Positions 55,056 to 63,787 of a stretch of 64,000 nucleotides of DNA are shown piece after piece. The stretch's first letter is position 1. Every line of letters begins with the position of its first letter. Source of the DNA: DASQFQ01 sp963722815. Its GTDB lineage: Bacteria > Actinomycetota > Thermoleophilia > Solirubrobacterales > Solirubrobacteraceae. The stretch is taken from the NCBI GenBank assembly GCA_963722815.1, contig CAVROM010000002.1, forward strand, positions 248,001 to 312,000, read 5' to 3'. The notes under the pieces are model-generated. The model searched no databases, was not told the DNA's origin, and saw only the letters and a list, made by a program, of their open reading frames with translations. The position numbers were made by a program, and so were the translations under genes.

Positions 55056-56351
55056 ATGCGACCCACCTTCCTGCTGCTGCTCGTGTTCCTCGCCGTGGCC
55101 GCTCCCGCGCGCGCCGCCGGGCCGGAGATCGGCGTCGCCGACGACCGCGTGTTGATGGCCGGCGGCGCGCAGGCCGATCGCGTGGTCGCGGAGTGGCAGG
55201 TGAACGGGGTCGACGTCGTGCGGGTGTTCGCCCAGTCGACGCGGATCGAGCGCTGGGGCTGGAGCGAGCTCGACGCCTCCGTGGCGCGGGTGCGCGGCGC
55301 CGGGATGGAGCCGATCCTCACCGTCGTCGGGCCGCGCGTGCGGCCGGACAAGGAGAGCTTCGCGGCCTTCGCGGCGCAGGTCGCGGCGCGCTACGGCGCC
55401 GTGGTCGACCGCTACATCGTCTGGAACGAGCCCAACCTCCCGGGCTGGCTGCTGCCGCAGGCGGCGTGCTCCCACGGGCGCTGCTCGCCGGTGGCGCCGC
55501 ATCTCTACCGCGGGCTCGTGCGCGCCGCCCGCCCGGCGATCCGGGCGGCCGACCCGGGCGCCCAGGTCCTGATCGGGGCGATGTCCTCGCGCGGGCGGGA
55601 CCTGCGCGCGAAGGACGTGACCGAGCGGCCGCTGGTGTTCCTGCGCGCGCTCGGCTGCGTCGACGCGCGCTGGCACCGGTTGCGCAGCGGCTACTGCAGG
55701 GACTTCAAGCCCGCGACCGCCGACGGCTTCGCGTTCCACCCGCACGGCACGCTCAACTCGCCCGACCGCCCGTATCCCAACCCCGACGACGTCAACCTCG
55801 CCTCGCTGGGCCGGCTCGAGGGAGCGCTCGACCGCCTGCAGCGCGGCCGGCGGCTGCTGGCGACGACGCCGCGGCTCGGCGTCTACCTCGACGAGTACGG
55901 CTACCAGACCCGCCCGCCCGACCGGACCGCCGGCGTCTCGCTCGCGACGCAGGACCGCTGGCTCCAGCGCGCCGCCTACCGCGCCTGGCGCGACCCGCGC
56001 GTGAAGCTGCTGGTCCAGTACCAGTGGCTCGACGAGCCGCTGCGGCCGCCGTTCGCGGGCTGGCAGTCGGGGCTGCGCTTCGTCACCGGCAAGCCGAAGC
56101 CCGCGCTCGCGCACTTCGACACGCCGATGCAACTCGACTCTGCCCGGTCGCGACTGTGGGGGCAGGCGCGGCCGGGCGGAGCGCAGGCGGTGCGGGTCGA
56201 GCGGCGGCTGCGGGGGGCGAAGCGGTACGCGCTGCTCGCGACGGTGCAGACCGACGCCCGCGGCTACTGGACGCTGCGGCGCCGGCTGGCGCGCGGCGCC
56301 CGCTACCGCTTCAGGACGGCGACCGCGACGAGCGCGAGCTTCCGCCGCTGA
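55056..56351 (+). CDS. secreted clan-A glycoside hydrolase-like protein
   Basis: A signal peptide (MRPTFLLLLVFLAVAAPARAA) is followed by a TIM barrel of about 330 residues. The acid/base motif is DRYIVWNEPNLPGW (Glu in WNEPN) and a second Glu at the end of a strand is in LGVYLDEYGYQTRPP, the place of the nucleophile in clan A enzymes. A small C-terminal beta domain follows (GAQAVRVERRLRGAKRYALLATVQTDARGYW). It should hydrolyse an outside polysaccharide. It is divergent from the sigma-factor gene, 85 bp apart, and could be one of its targets. Intact. Confidence 0.78.
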   Translation: MRPTFLLLLVFLAVAAPARAAGPEIGVADDRVLMAGGAQADRVVAEWQVNGVDVVRVFAQSTRIERWGWSELDASVARVRGAGMEPILTVVGPRVRPDKESFAAFAAQVAARYGAVVDRYIVWNEPNLPGWLLPQAACSHGRCSPVAPHLYRGLVRAARPAIRAADPGAQVLIGAMSSRGRDLRAKDVTERPLVFLRALGCVDARWHRLRSGYCRDFKPATADGFAFHPHGTLNSPDRPYPNPDDVNLASLGRLEGALDRLQRGRRLLATTPRLGVYLDEYGYQTRPPDRTAGVSLATQDRWLQRAAYRAWRDPRVKLLVQYQWLDEPLRPPFAGWQSGLRFVTGKPKPALAHFDTPMQLDSARSRLWGQARPGGAQAVRVERRLRGAKRYALLATVQTDARGYWTLRRRLARGARYRFRTATATSASFRR

Positions 56352-56363
56352 GGGCTCCCCGCG

Positions 56364-56415
56364 CCACGAATGTCACCTCGATCCGACATAGTGACCATCG
56401 AGGTGACATTCGTGG
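56364..56415. repeat. perfect 19-bp inverted repeat between convergent genes
   Basis: CCACGAATGTCACCTCGAT (56364-56382) and its exact complement (56397-56415) flank a 14-bp centre (CCGACATAGTGACC) that itself has GTGACC/GACAT remnants of the arms. It lies between a plus-strand hydrolase and a minus-strand kinase gene, where it could terminate both. No T-run is present. Confidence 0.75.
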
Positions 56416-56434
56416 TCCAGCCCGGCGCGCGTCC

Positions 56435-57313
56435 CTAGCGGGCGCCCGCCTCCTTCAGCACCTGCGCCGCGGCGAAGTTGGCCGCGGCCAGCGCCTCCGC
56501 CGGCTCCTCCCCGCTGAGCCGGGAGGCGAGCCAGCCGGCGGTGAAGGCGTCGCCGGCGCCGGTGGAGTCGACCCGCGCCGGCGCCGGGCTCGCCCGCCCG
56601 CGCTCGACGCGCTCGCCGTCCGACCACAGCGCGCCTTCCTTGCCGAGCGTGATCACGACCTCGCGGCCGTCCTTGGCGAGCGCCCAGGCGGCGGCCTCGG
56701 GGTCGCGCGCGCCGGTCAGCACCGCGGCCTCCTCGGCGTTGGGGAGCAGCAGGCCGACACGGCGCGTCCAGCCCAGGAACGCCGCCGAGCCGAGGGCGGC
56801 CAGCGGCGCGGCGGAGGCCGGGTCGACGGAGATCGACATGCCCGCGGCGCGCGCATGCTCGAGCGCCACCAGGCCCGCCGAGCGCGAGCCGGGGTCGAGC
56901 AGCGTGTAGCCGGAGAGGTGGAGGTGCTCGCCCGCGGTGAACTCGTCGATCGGGAGGTCGGCGGGCTCGAGCGCGGCGTTGGCGCCGCGGTCGGGGAGCA
57001 TCGTGCGCTCGCCGCCCGGCTCCACGATCACCACGCAAGTCCCCGTCGGCCGCTGCGCGTCGATGGCGATCTCGAGCTCGACTCCACCCTCGCGCAACTC
57101 GGCGAGCGCGGCCTGGCCGGCGCTGTCCTCGCCGACGCGGGCGACCAGCAGGGTCGGCACCCCGGCGGCGGCGAGCCGGGCGGCGACGTTGGCCCCGCCG
57201 CCGCCCGGGCGGCGGACGATCTCGGCGGGCGTGTCGGAGGCGTGGGCGAGCGGGGAGGTCACCGTGGCGACGACGTCGGCCATCAGGTCGCCGACCACGA
57301 TCACGCTCGTCAT
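56435..57313 (-). CDS. psuK: PfkB-family kinase, probable pseudouridine kinase
   Basis: The PfkB fold is clear: VIVVGDLMADVVATVTSP, a GGGGANVAARLAAAG motif, GLLLPNAEEAAVLTG, and the ATP/anion-hole motif RVDSTGAGDAFTAGWLASRL. The substrate is inferred from the neighbour: the ATG overlaps the stop of psuG by ATGA, and psuK-psuG are a known pair in which the kinase makes pseudouridine 5'-phosphate. Length 292 is normal for the family. Ribokinase or adenosine kinase activity cannot be excluded from sequence alone. Intact and last in the operon. Confidence 0.82.
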   Translation of the reverse strand: MTSVIVVGDLMADVVATVTSPLAHASDTPAEIVRRPGGGGANVAARLAAAGVPTLLVARVGEDSAGQAALAELREGGVELEIAIDAQRPTGTCVVIVEPGGERTMLPDRGANAALEPADLPIDEFTAGEHLHLSGYTLLDPGSRSAGLVALEHARAAGMSISVDPASAAPLAALGSAAFLGWTRRVGLLLPNAEEAAVLTGARDPEAAAWALAKDGREVVITLGKEGALWSDGERVERGRASPAPARVDSTGAGDAFTAGWLASRLSGEEPAEALAAANFAAAQVLKEAGAR

Positions 57314-58200
57314 GTCGCCGCCACCGCGATCTGGCCCGCCAGCGCGGCGTTGCGCAGCACCAGCCGCACGTTCGCGCGCAGGCTCGCGCCGCCGGTCTGC
57401 TCGTGGAAGCGCGCGAGCAGGAACGGGGTCACGTCGCGCCCGCGGATCCCCTCCGCGCCCGCGGCCGCCAAGGCCTCGGCGAGCACGCGCTCGTGCAGCT
57501 CGGGGTCGAGCTGCTCGTCGAGCGGGTTGGCGACGACCAGCGCGCCGTCGATGCCGAGCTCCTCGCGCGCTCGCAGCGCCGCAGCCACCTCCGCCGGCGA
57601 GTCGAGCCGCCACGGCGCCGGGTGGCCGGAGTCGGCGAGGTAGAAGCCCGGGAAGCGATCGGTGCCGTAGCCCGCCACGCCGACCCCGAGCGTCTCCAGC
57701 CGCTCGAGCGTCGCCGGCACGTCGAGGATCGACTTCACGCCCGAGCAGACCACGCAGATCGCCGTGCGCGAGAGCGCGACGAGGTCGGCCGACTCGTCCC
57801 ACGTCTCCTGCGCCTCCCGGTGGACGCCGCCGAGCCCGCCGGTCGCGAACACGCCGATGCCGACCCGCGCGGCCACGTGCGCGGTGGCGGCCACCGTGGT
57901 CGCGCCGCTCGCGCCCCGCGCCGCCGCCAGCGGCAGGTCGCGCGCGCTCAGCTTGGCGACGTCGTCGCGCGAGGCGACCGCGTCGAGCTGCGCGTCGGAG
58001 AGCCCGACCCGCACCGTCCCGTCGAGCAGCGCGATCGTGGCCGGCGCAGCGCCCTGCTCCCGCACCGCAGCCTCGATCTCGCGCGCGATCCGCGCGTTGT
58101 CGGGGCGGGGCAGGCCGTGGGCGATGATCGTCGACTCGAGCGCGACCACGGCGCCGCCTCCCGACAGCGCCGCCGCGACCTCGCCGGCGAGCTCGATCAT
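57310..58200 (-). CDS. psuG: pseudouridine-5'-phosphate glycosidase
   Basis: The protein matches PsuG throughout: ALESTIIAHGLPRPDN, GTVRVGLSDAQLDAVA, VAKLSARDLPLAAARGASGATTVAAT, GIGVFATGGLGGVHREAQETWDESADL, VVCSGVKSILDVPATLERLETLGVGVAGYGTDRFPGFYL and VVANPLDEQLD. These include the catalytic Glu, Lys and Asn-rich pocket motifs. It breaks the C-C glycosidic bond of pseudouridine 5'-phosphate to give uracil and ribose 5-phosphate. It overlaps the acyltransferase before it (ATGA) and psuK after it. Intact. Confidence 0.95.
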   Translation of the reverse strand: MIELAGEVAAALSGGGAVVALESTIIAHGLPRPDNARIAREIEAAVREQGAAPATIALLDGTVRVGLSDAQLDAVASRDDVAKLSARDLPLAAARGASGATTVAATAHVAARVGIGVFATGGLGGVHREAQETWDESADLVALSRTAICVVCSGVKSILDVPATLERLETLGVGVAGYGTDRFPGFYLADSGHPAPWRLDSPAEVAAALRAREELGIDGALVVANPLDEQLDPELHERVLAEALAAAGAEGIRGRDVTPFLLARFHEQTGGASLRANVRLVLRNAALAGQIAVAAT

Positions 58201-58928
58201 GTCCGCACCCCGGGCGGATGGCGCTCGCGCAGCTCCGCGTCGGTGACGTCGCGGAAGTACCGCGCGGGCACGCCGAACACCACCGTGCGCGCGGCGACGT
58301 CCTTCGTCACGACGGATCCCGCGCCGACCATCGCCTCCTCCCCGACCTCGAGGCCGGTCATGAGCGTCGTGTTCGCCCCGATCCGGCACGCGCGCCGCAA
58401 GGTCACGAACGGCAGCTCGACCCCGTGGTGGCGGCCCATCGTGTGGTCGTCCGTGATGCGCAGGCCCGGGCCGCAGAACACGTCCTCCTCGAACACCATG
58501 TCGTGGCCGAGGACCGCGCCGGCCATCAGCTTCGACCGCGCGCCGATCCGGCAGCCGCGGCCGATCACCCCGCCGTGGCCGACCATCGCCGCGGCCTCGA
58601 GCCGAGCGCCCTCGCGGATGAGCGAGTGGTCGCCCACGACCGCATCCGGGCCGAGCCACGCGCCGGCCACGACGACGCCGTGGCAGCCGACCTGGGCGCC
58701 CGGCTCGAGCACGGTCGCCGCGTCGGGCTGCAGCTCCGGCGTGGTGGTGTGGCGCCCGACCGCCGGCCGCTTGCCGATGACGGCCCCGTCCTGGAGGACG
58801 CAGCCCGCGCCGACGACGACGCCCGGGTGGATCACGACGTTGGCGCCGAGCACGGCGTCGTCCGGGATCTCGACGCCGGGCGCCACGAACAGACCGGGCG
58901 CGCGCTCGGACGCGACGAGGCCGCTCAC
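58197..58928 (-). CDS. left-handed beta-helix (hexapeptide) acyltransferase
   Basis: The sequence is built of hexapeptide repeats (ILE/V-G-x4 pattern): PDDAVLGANVVIHPGVVVGAGCVLQDGAVIG, VLEPGAQVGCHGVVVAGAWLGPDAVVGDHSLIREGA, GGVIGRGCRIGARSKLMAGAVLG, and IGANTTLMTGLEVGEEAMVGAGSVVTKDV. It forms the trimeric beta helix of sugar O- and N-acetyltransferases. The start at GTG 58928 overlaps the glycosyltransferase stop (GTGA). Together with that enzyme it likely decorates a cell-surface glycan or a small glycoside. Intact. Confidence 0.85.
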   Translation of the reverse strand: MSGLVASERAPGLFVAPGVEIPDDAVLGANVVIHPGVVVGAGCVLQDGAVIGKRPAVGRHTTTPELQPDAATVLEPGAQVGCHGVVVAGAWLGPDAVVGDHSLIREGARLEAAAMVGHGGVIGRGCRIGARSKLMAGAVLGHDMVFEEDVFCGPGLRITDDHTMGRHHGVELPFVTLRRACRIGANTTLMTGLEVGEEAMVGAGSVVTKDVAARTVVFGVPARYFRDVTDAELRERHPPGVRT

Positions 58929-60067
58929 CGCCACCGCCGGCGGCGTTCCGGGACGGGTTCGGCCGCCTCCTGCAGCGTCGCGATCTGCGCCTGCAGGCGC
59001 TCGCGTTCCTCCTCCAGGCTGCGCGCGTAGTGCTCCGCCACGACCGCGCGCGCGGTCAGCGCCTGGCGCAGCACCATCGCGTCCTGCTCCGTCGCCCATT
59101 GCAGCCGCACGAGCCTCGCGAGCTCGCGCAGCGGCCCGGTCGCCGGATCCGCGTGCGGGTTCACCGAGCGGAACAGCTCGACGAGCTCGTAGGCGTGCGT
59201 GCGCGCGTCGTGGTGCGCGAGCACGAGCTCGCGGTTGACCTGGCCCATGTCCCGGTCGTAGTCGGCGAGGTCGGCGACGAGGCGGTCGCGGTCGAGGCTC
59301 CAGTCCGTCGCCTGGCCCGCGAAGTTGTCGGCCTCCATCGCGGCGTAGCGCTCCTGGGTGACCCAGCCGTCGCCACCGGCGAAGTCGAGCACGTAGGCCG
59401 CGCGGCCGCACGCCATCGCGTCGAGGATCGCGCGCGACTTCCCGACCACGATGTCGGCCGTGGCGATCTCGCTCAGCGGGTCGGGCATCGAGACGCCGTG
59501 CGCGCCGACGGTCACGCATTCGATCCCGGCCTCGCCCCACGCCTCCACAAGCAGCTCCCGGCGACGCCCCGACGCGTAGTTGCCGAGCAGCACCGCGCGC
59601 CGCGGCCGCTCGCGGATCTCGCCCGGCGGGCTCAGCCGCTTGGTGTCGATCGGATGCCGCAGCCGCACCACTTGGCGCTCGCCGGCCAGCGCTTCGAGGT
59701 GGCGCGCGATGCGGTCGCTGCACACGACGACCACCGCGACGACGCCCGGCAGCTGCGGCGGGGACTGGAAGTCGTGGTAGGCGGACGGGGCGCGGAACAC
59801 CTGCGGCGTCTCGGGCCAGCGGTCGGCGAGCGCGTAGGCCATCGCCGCGTCCTGGACCAGCAGCGCGTCGCAGGTCGCGGGGAGCCCCGCCTCCCCGATC
59901 GCCACGCGCAGCCCGCGGGAGAGCATGTACTCCGACATCGCCCCGCCCTCGGCCGCATGCACGGTCACCTCGTGCCCGAGCCGCTGCAGCTGCTCGGCGA
60001 CGGTCAGCAGGTACGTCTCGCTGCCGCCGATGCCGACGAGGCCGTTCGTGGCCAGCACGATCTCCAT
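58925..60067 (-). CDS. GT4-like glycosyltransferase with C-terminal coiled coil
   Basis: The N-terminal half is a GT-B fold: EIVLATNGLVGIGGSETYLLTVAEQLQRLGHEVTVHA (GGSE motif). The C-terminal half has RRAVLLGNYASGRRREL and the GKSRAILDAMACGRAAYVLDFAGGDGW donor-binding motif, which corresponds to the EGxPxExxAxG region. After about residue 300 it continues into a long charged helix (AVVAEHYARSLEEERERLQAQIATLQEA), probably a coiled coil for oligomerisation or partner contact. The enzyme probably transfers a sugar from a nucleotide donor onto a surface glycan. Intact. Confidence 0.82.
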   Translation of the reverse strand: MEIVLATNGLVGIGGSETYLLTVAEQLQRLGHEVTVHAAEGGAMSEYMLSRGLRVAIGEAGLPATCDALLVQDAAMAYALADRWPETPQVFRAPSAYHDFQSPPQLPGVVAVVVVCSDRIARHLEALAGERQVVRLRHPIDTKRLSPPGEIRERPRRAVLLGNYASGRRRELLVEAWGEAGIECVTVGAHGVSMPDPLSEIATADIVVGKSRAILDAMACGRAAYVLDFAGGDGWVTQERYAAMEADNFAGQATDWSLDRDRLVADLADYDRDMGQVNRELVLAHHDARTHAYELVELFRSVNPHADPATGPLRELARLVRLQWATEQDAMVLRQALTARAVVAEHYARSLEEERERLQAQIATLQEAAEPVPERRRRWR

Positions 60068-60082
60068 CGGCGTAGTCTCGCC

Positions 60083-61225
60083 TTACCGGCGCGGCGCGTG
60101 CAATCCAAGCTCGCGCTTGAGCGCGAGCACCCGCGCGGCGGACTCCTCGACGCGGCGGCGGAACGCCGGCGAGCGCCGCGCCTCGGCGAGCAGCGCGCGC
60201 AGCACCCGCAGGTGGCTGCCGGGCCCGGTCGTGAGCACCAGGTCGGCGCCCGCGCGCACCGAGCGTACGCCCGCGACCGCAGGGCCGGAGCGCTCGGTGA
60301 CCGCCTTCGCCTCGATCGAGTCGGTGACGATCACGCCGCGGAACCCGAGCCGTTGGCGCAGCAGCCGCTGGAGCACGTAGGACGACTGCGAGGCGATCGC
60401 GCCGGGGTCGAGCGAGGGGTAGACGGCGTGCGACGCCATCACGAGCGGCACACGCGCGGCGATCGCGGCGCGGAACGGCGGCAGGTCCTCGCCGAGCAAC
60501 TGCTCCGGCGTGCGGGTGAGGCTGACCGGCGCGTCGTCGGTGTTCTCGCTCGCGGCGCCGAGGCCGGGGAAGTGCTTGGCGGTGGCGGCGACGTGGGTGC
60601 CGCGGTAGCCCTCGACCGCCGCGCGGGTGAGCGCCGCGACCTGCTTCGCATCGCCGGGGAAGGAGCGGCCGCGCATCACCGGGCCGCTCGCGACGTCGGC
60701 GACCGGCGCGAGGTTGACGTTGACGCCCGCGGCGCGCAGGTCGTGGGCGGCGGCGCGGGCGTCGGCGCGGGCGCGCTCCGGCGTCGCCGCGGCGGCCTGG
60801 CCGGCCGCGGGCGCCGCCCACGTGAGGTTGCGGATCTCGCCGCCCTCCTGGTCGGTGGCCACGAGCGCAGCGCCACCCGCCGCGCGCTGGAGCCGGGCGG
60901 TCAGGCGCGTGAGCGCGGGCTTGGAGGCGATGTTGTCCTTGAACAGGATCACGCCCGCGGCGCGGCCCGCCTTGAGCGCCTCGGGGACGTAGCCGGGCGG
61001 CCCGGAGCCGGCGAAGCGCATGACCACGAGCTGCCCGACCTGGCGGCGGAGCAAGAGCTTGCGCGCCTCCTTGACCGGCGGCGGCGTCGGGGTCGCGCTC
61101 GCGCGCGGGGCCGTGGAGCGGGGCTGCGGGTCGTCGTGGCCGGCGCCGACCGCGACGCCGACCACCAGCGCGAGCGCGGCGGCGACCACGAGGGCCAGCC
61201 GCCGCCGCCGAGCCTCGGGCGTCAC
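60083..61225 (-). CDS. nagZ: GH3 beta-N-acetylhexosaminidase, NagZ-like, membrane-anchored
   Basis: After an N-terminal anchor (LALVVAAALALVVGVAVGAG) and a Pro/Thr linker, the GH3 barrel follows: GQLVVMRFAGSGPP, AAGVILFKDNI, VATDQEGGEIRNL, VNVNLAPVADVASGPV, AATAKHFPGLGAASENTDDAP (His and Asp of the NagZ dyad loop) and RGVIVTDSIEAKAV (nucleophile Asp). It removes N-acetylglucosamine from peptidoglycan fragments or other glycans, here apparently outside the membrane. The GTG start overlaps the M28 peptidase stop (GTGA). The single-domain length is typical for NagZ. Intact. Confidence 0.85.
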   Translation of the reverse strand: MTPEARRRRLALVVAAALALVVGVAVGAGHDDPQPRSTAPRASATPTPPPVKEARKLLLRRQVGQLVVMRFAGSGPPGYVPEALKAGRAAGVILFKDNIASKPALTRLTARLQRAAGGAALVATDQEGGEIRNLTWAAPAAGQAAAATPERARADARAAAHDLRAAGVNVNLAPVADVASGPVMRGRSFPGDAKQVAALTRAAVEGYRGTHVAATAKHFPGLGAASENTDDAPVSLTRTPEQLLGEDLPPFRAAIAARVPLVMASHAVYPSLDPGAIASQSSYVLQRLLRQRLGFRGVIVTDSIEAKAVTERSGPAVAGVRSVRAGADLVLTTGPGSHLRVLRALLAEARRSPAFRRRVEESAARVLALKRELGLHAPRR

Positions 61226-62481
61226 CCGGAGAGCTCCCGCAGCGCCTGGCCGGCGGCTTCGCCGAGCTCGGTCATGACGTCGCGGTCGACCCGGTTGAGC
61301 ACATCGCAGCGCTGGTGGTAGCAGGGGTCGAGCGGCCGCCCGGCGCGGCCGCCGAACACGCGCGCCTCGCGCGCCGTCTTGCGCTCCTCCGAGCCCGAGT
61401 ACAGCCCGGCGGCGGAGATGCCCGCGGCGGCGAACGGCGCGTGGTCGGAGCTCGCGCCGATCGTGATCGTCTCGTAGCGGAGCCTGCGCGCGCGCAGCGC
61501 CTTGACGAGTGCGTCGCGCACGCGGCCGGCGCCGTAGAGGTAGCGGACGGCGTTGGGCGAGCCGAGCATGTCGAGGTTGAGGTAGCCGGCGATGCGGCGG
61601 CGCTCGGCGGGGCTGAGCGAGGCGACGTAGCGGCGCGACCCGTAGAGCCCGAGCTCCTCCGCGCCCCAGAACCCGAACCGCAGCCCGCGCTGGTTGCGCA
61701 GGCGCTCGGCCAGCGCGAGCGTGACCGCCACCCCGCTGCCGTTGTCGTTGATGCCCGGCCCCTCGCGCACGGAATCGAGGTGGGCGCCGACCATCACGGC
61801 CCGCCGCGGCCGCCCGGGTTGCTCGGCGATCACGTTGCGTGTGAGCCGGTTCTCGGCCACGGTGTCGACCGCCAGCCGCGCGCGGCCGGTGAGCTTGAGC
61901 GCTCCGGCGCCGGCCGACACGGCGGGGATCTCCAGCCCGGGCCGGATCAGCGAGCCGCCCACCGGCAGCGCGCTGCGCGGGTCGGCGACCACCAGCCCGC
62001 TCGCTCCCGCCTACTCCGCGTTGCGCGCCTTGGCGCGGAACGGGCAGCGTCCGCGGGCGGCGATCGCGATCCGCCCGCGCGCGCGGCGCAGCTCGGCGGG
62101 GCTGCAGGCGAGGCCGACGAGCGCGACCGGCGCGGTCGCGCGCCCCGGGCCGGAGTAGCGCAGCGTCAGCACCGGGATGCGCTTGCCGCCGACCTGCAGG
62201 ACCGGCGGGGTGCGGTCGCGGAAGACCGGGAACGGGACGGCCTGGAACCGGACGCGATAGCCGGCGGCGCGCAGCCGGTCGGCGACGTAGTCGACCGAGG
62301 CGGCGTAGCCGGGCGTGCCGGCCGCCCGCGTGTTGCGGTTGCGGTCGCCGATCCGGCCGAGCGCGCGCAGGTGCGCGGTGGCGGCCGATGGCAGCGACCA
62401 GCCGGGCGTGGGCTTCTTGTCGCCGCCGCAGCCCCCGACCGCCAGCACGGCCACGACTCCCAGGAGGATCGGGGCGCGCAT
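61222..62481 (-). pseudogene. M28-family metallopeptidase lipoprotein with PA domain, in-frame TAG
   Basis: The protein starts MRAPILLGVVAVLAVGGCGG, a lipobox. A PA-like insert follows (PVALVGLACSPAELRRARGRIAIAARGRCPFRAKARNAE), then TAG at 62011-62013, and the same frame resumes AGASGLVVADPRSALPV. The zinc peptidase core is complete: VMVGAHLDSV (His, Asp), INDNGSGVAV (Asp), FWGAEELGLYGS (Glu-Glu), YLNLDMLGSP (Asp) and a late His in DPCYHQRCD. It would be an aminopeptidase outside the membrane. The stop replaces one residue in a helix of the PA domain (usually a charged or polar residue), so one base change explains it. Confidence 0.8.
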
Positions 62482-63718
62482 CTACCCGTGCGCGAACAGC
62501 GCCAGCGCGGGGACCGCGGCCAGCGCGACCAGCAGGCCGTCGCGCGGCGCCGCCCTCAGCCGCGCTCGCGCGGCCGCGACGCCCGCGCGGAAGCCCGCCG
62601 CCTCCGCCGCCACCCAGTTGCGGACGACACCCGCCACCGGCTTGGGCGTCATCTCGACCGTCCCGAGCTCGTCGACCAGCGAGCGCCCCGACGCGATCAG
62701 GCGGCCGCCGGAGTCGAGGCCGTCGAGGATCGCGCTCGCCTCACGGGCCGGTGGTACCGCGCGGATGCGCCACAGCGCGCGGCGGAAGGTCTCGCGCAGC
62801 CCGGCCGGCCCGGCCGCGGCGCGCAGCCACGTCGCCACCAGGACCAGCAGGCCGGCGCGGGTGCCGCGTTGCAGCGCCTCGTCGAGGCCGAGGCCGGCGA
62901 TCAGCGTCGCCGCCGCCGCGCTGACGAACAGCAGCGCGGTCAGCGCCAGCCCGAGCCCGAGCGCCTCCGGGTCGCAGCGCGAGACCGCCCACGCCACCGC
63001 CAGCCATGCGGCGACGCTCGCCAGCAGCGCCCACCACGTCCCGCTCAGCAGCAGCGCGAAGGCGATCCCCGCCGCGAGCGTGATCGCGCGCGGATCGAAG
63101 CGCTTCGATCCGCGGTCCTCCGACGGCCCCGCCGCGAGCGCGTGGACCTCGCTCGGCTGCGCCGGCCACGAACTGAGCGCCCAGCGGTAGACGAGTACCT
63201 GGGTGACGGTGTAGAAGGCCGCGAGGCCGACGTTCAGCACCACCGTCACGATCAGCGCGCCGCGCTCACCCTCCGGCAGGATCCCGAGCCAGCCGGTGAG
63301 CGTGTCGTAGCTGCCGACATAGGCGTCGACGCCGCCGAGCACGATCCAGATCGCGGCGGCGGTCAGCACGGCGTAGTGCGTGAGGCGGATCGCGAAGCAG
63401 GCGGCGATCTGCAGCGGCAGGCCCGCTGCCGCGGCGGTGCAGCGCGCCGAGCAGCGGGGCGGTCAGCGCCTGGGTGAGTGGGCCGTTCACGCGCGCGGGG
63501 CCCATGACCGCCACGGTCTGCAACATCGCTGCCGCGCTCGCCCCGTAGCCGGCGCGCACGCCCCGGAGCGCCGCCGCGCGCGCGAGCGCGATCCCGCCCG
63601 CGAGCGCAATCCAGAACTGCGCCGACGGCGCTGCGCGGGCCGCCAGGAACGACACGGTGGCGACGTGCGCGAGCCCGGTGGTGGTCGGGGCGGGGGGATC
63701 GGAGGGCGGCACGAACAT
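62482..63718 (-). pseudogene. integral membrane protein (Yip1-like), one frameshift
   Basis: From ATG 63718 the product starts MFVPPSDPPAPTTTGLAHVATVSFLAARAAPSAQFWIALAGG and continues to GPARVNGPLTQALTAPLLG; an extra base near 63430 then shifts the frame to AAAAGLPLQIAACFAIRLTHYAVLTAAAIWIVL and five further hydrophobic segments. The multi-helix layout with an N-terminal Pro-rich tail resembles Yip1/YIP-domain proteins of actinobacteria. The C-terminal soluble part (VDELGTVEMTPKPVAGVVRNWVAAEAAGFRAG) is unassigned. The stop TAG is directly followed by the ATG of the M28 gene. Function unknown. Confidence 0.65.
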
Positions 63719-63772
63719 CGATTGTCGCGCGCGTGGGCTCAAGGCGGAGCGGGATTCCGCCGACTGCACCAC

Positions 63773-63786
63773 TCAGGGATCCCTGA
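63773..63786. promoter_or_regulatory. 14-bp palindrome before the PAS gene
   Basis: TCAGGGATCCCTGA is a perfect palindrome ending one base before the ATG at 63788, in the 69-bp gap between divergent genes. It could be an operator or an RNA hairpin hiding the ribosome site. Confidence 0.5.
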
Positions 63787-63787
63787 C

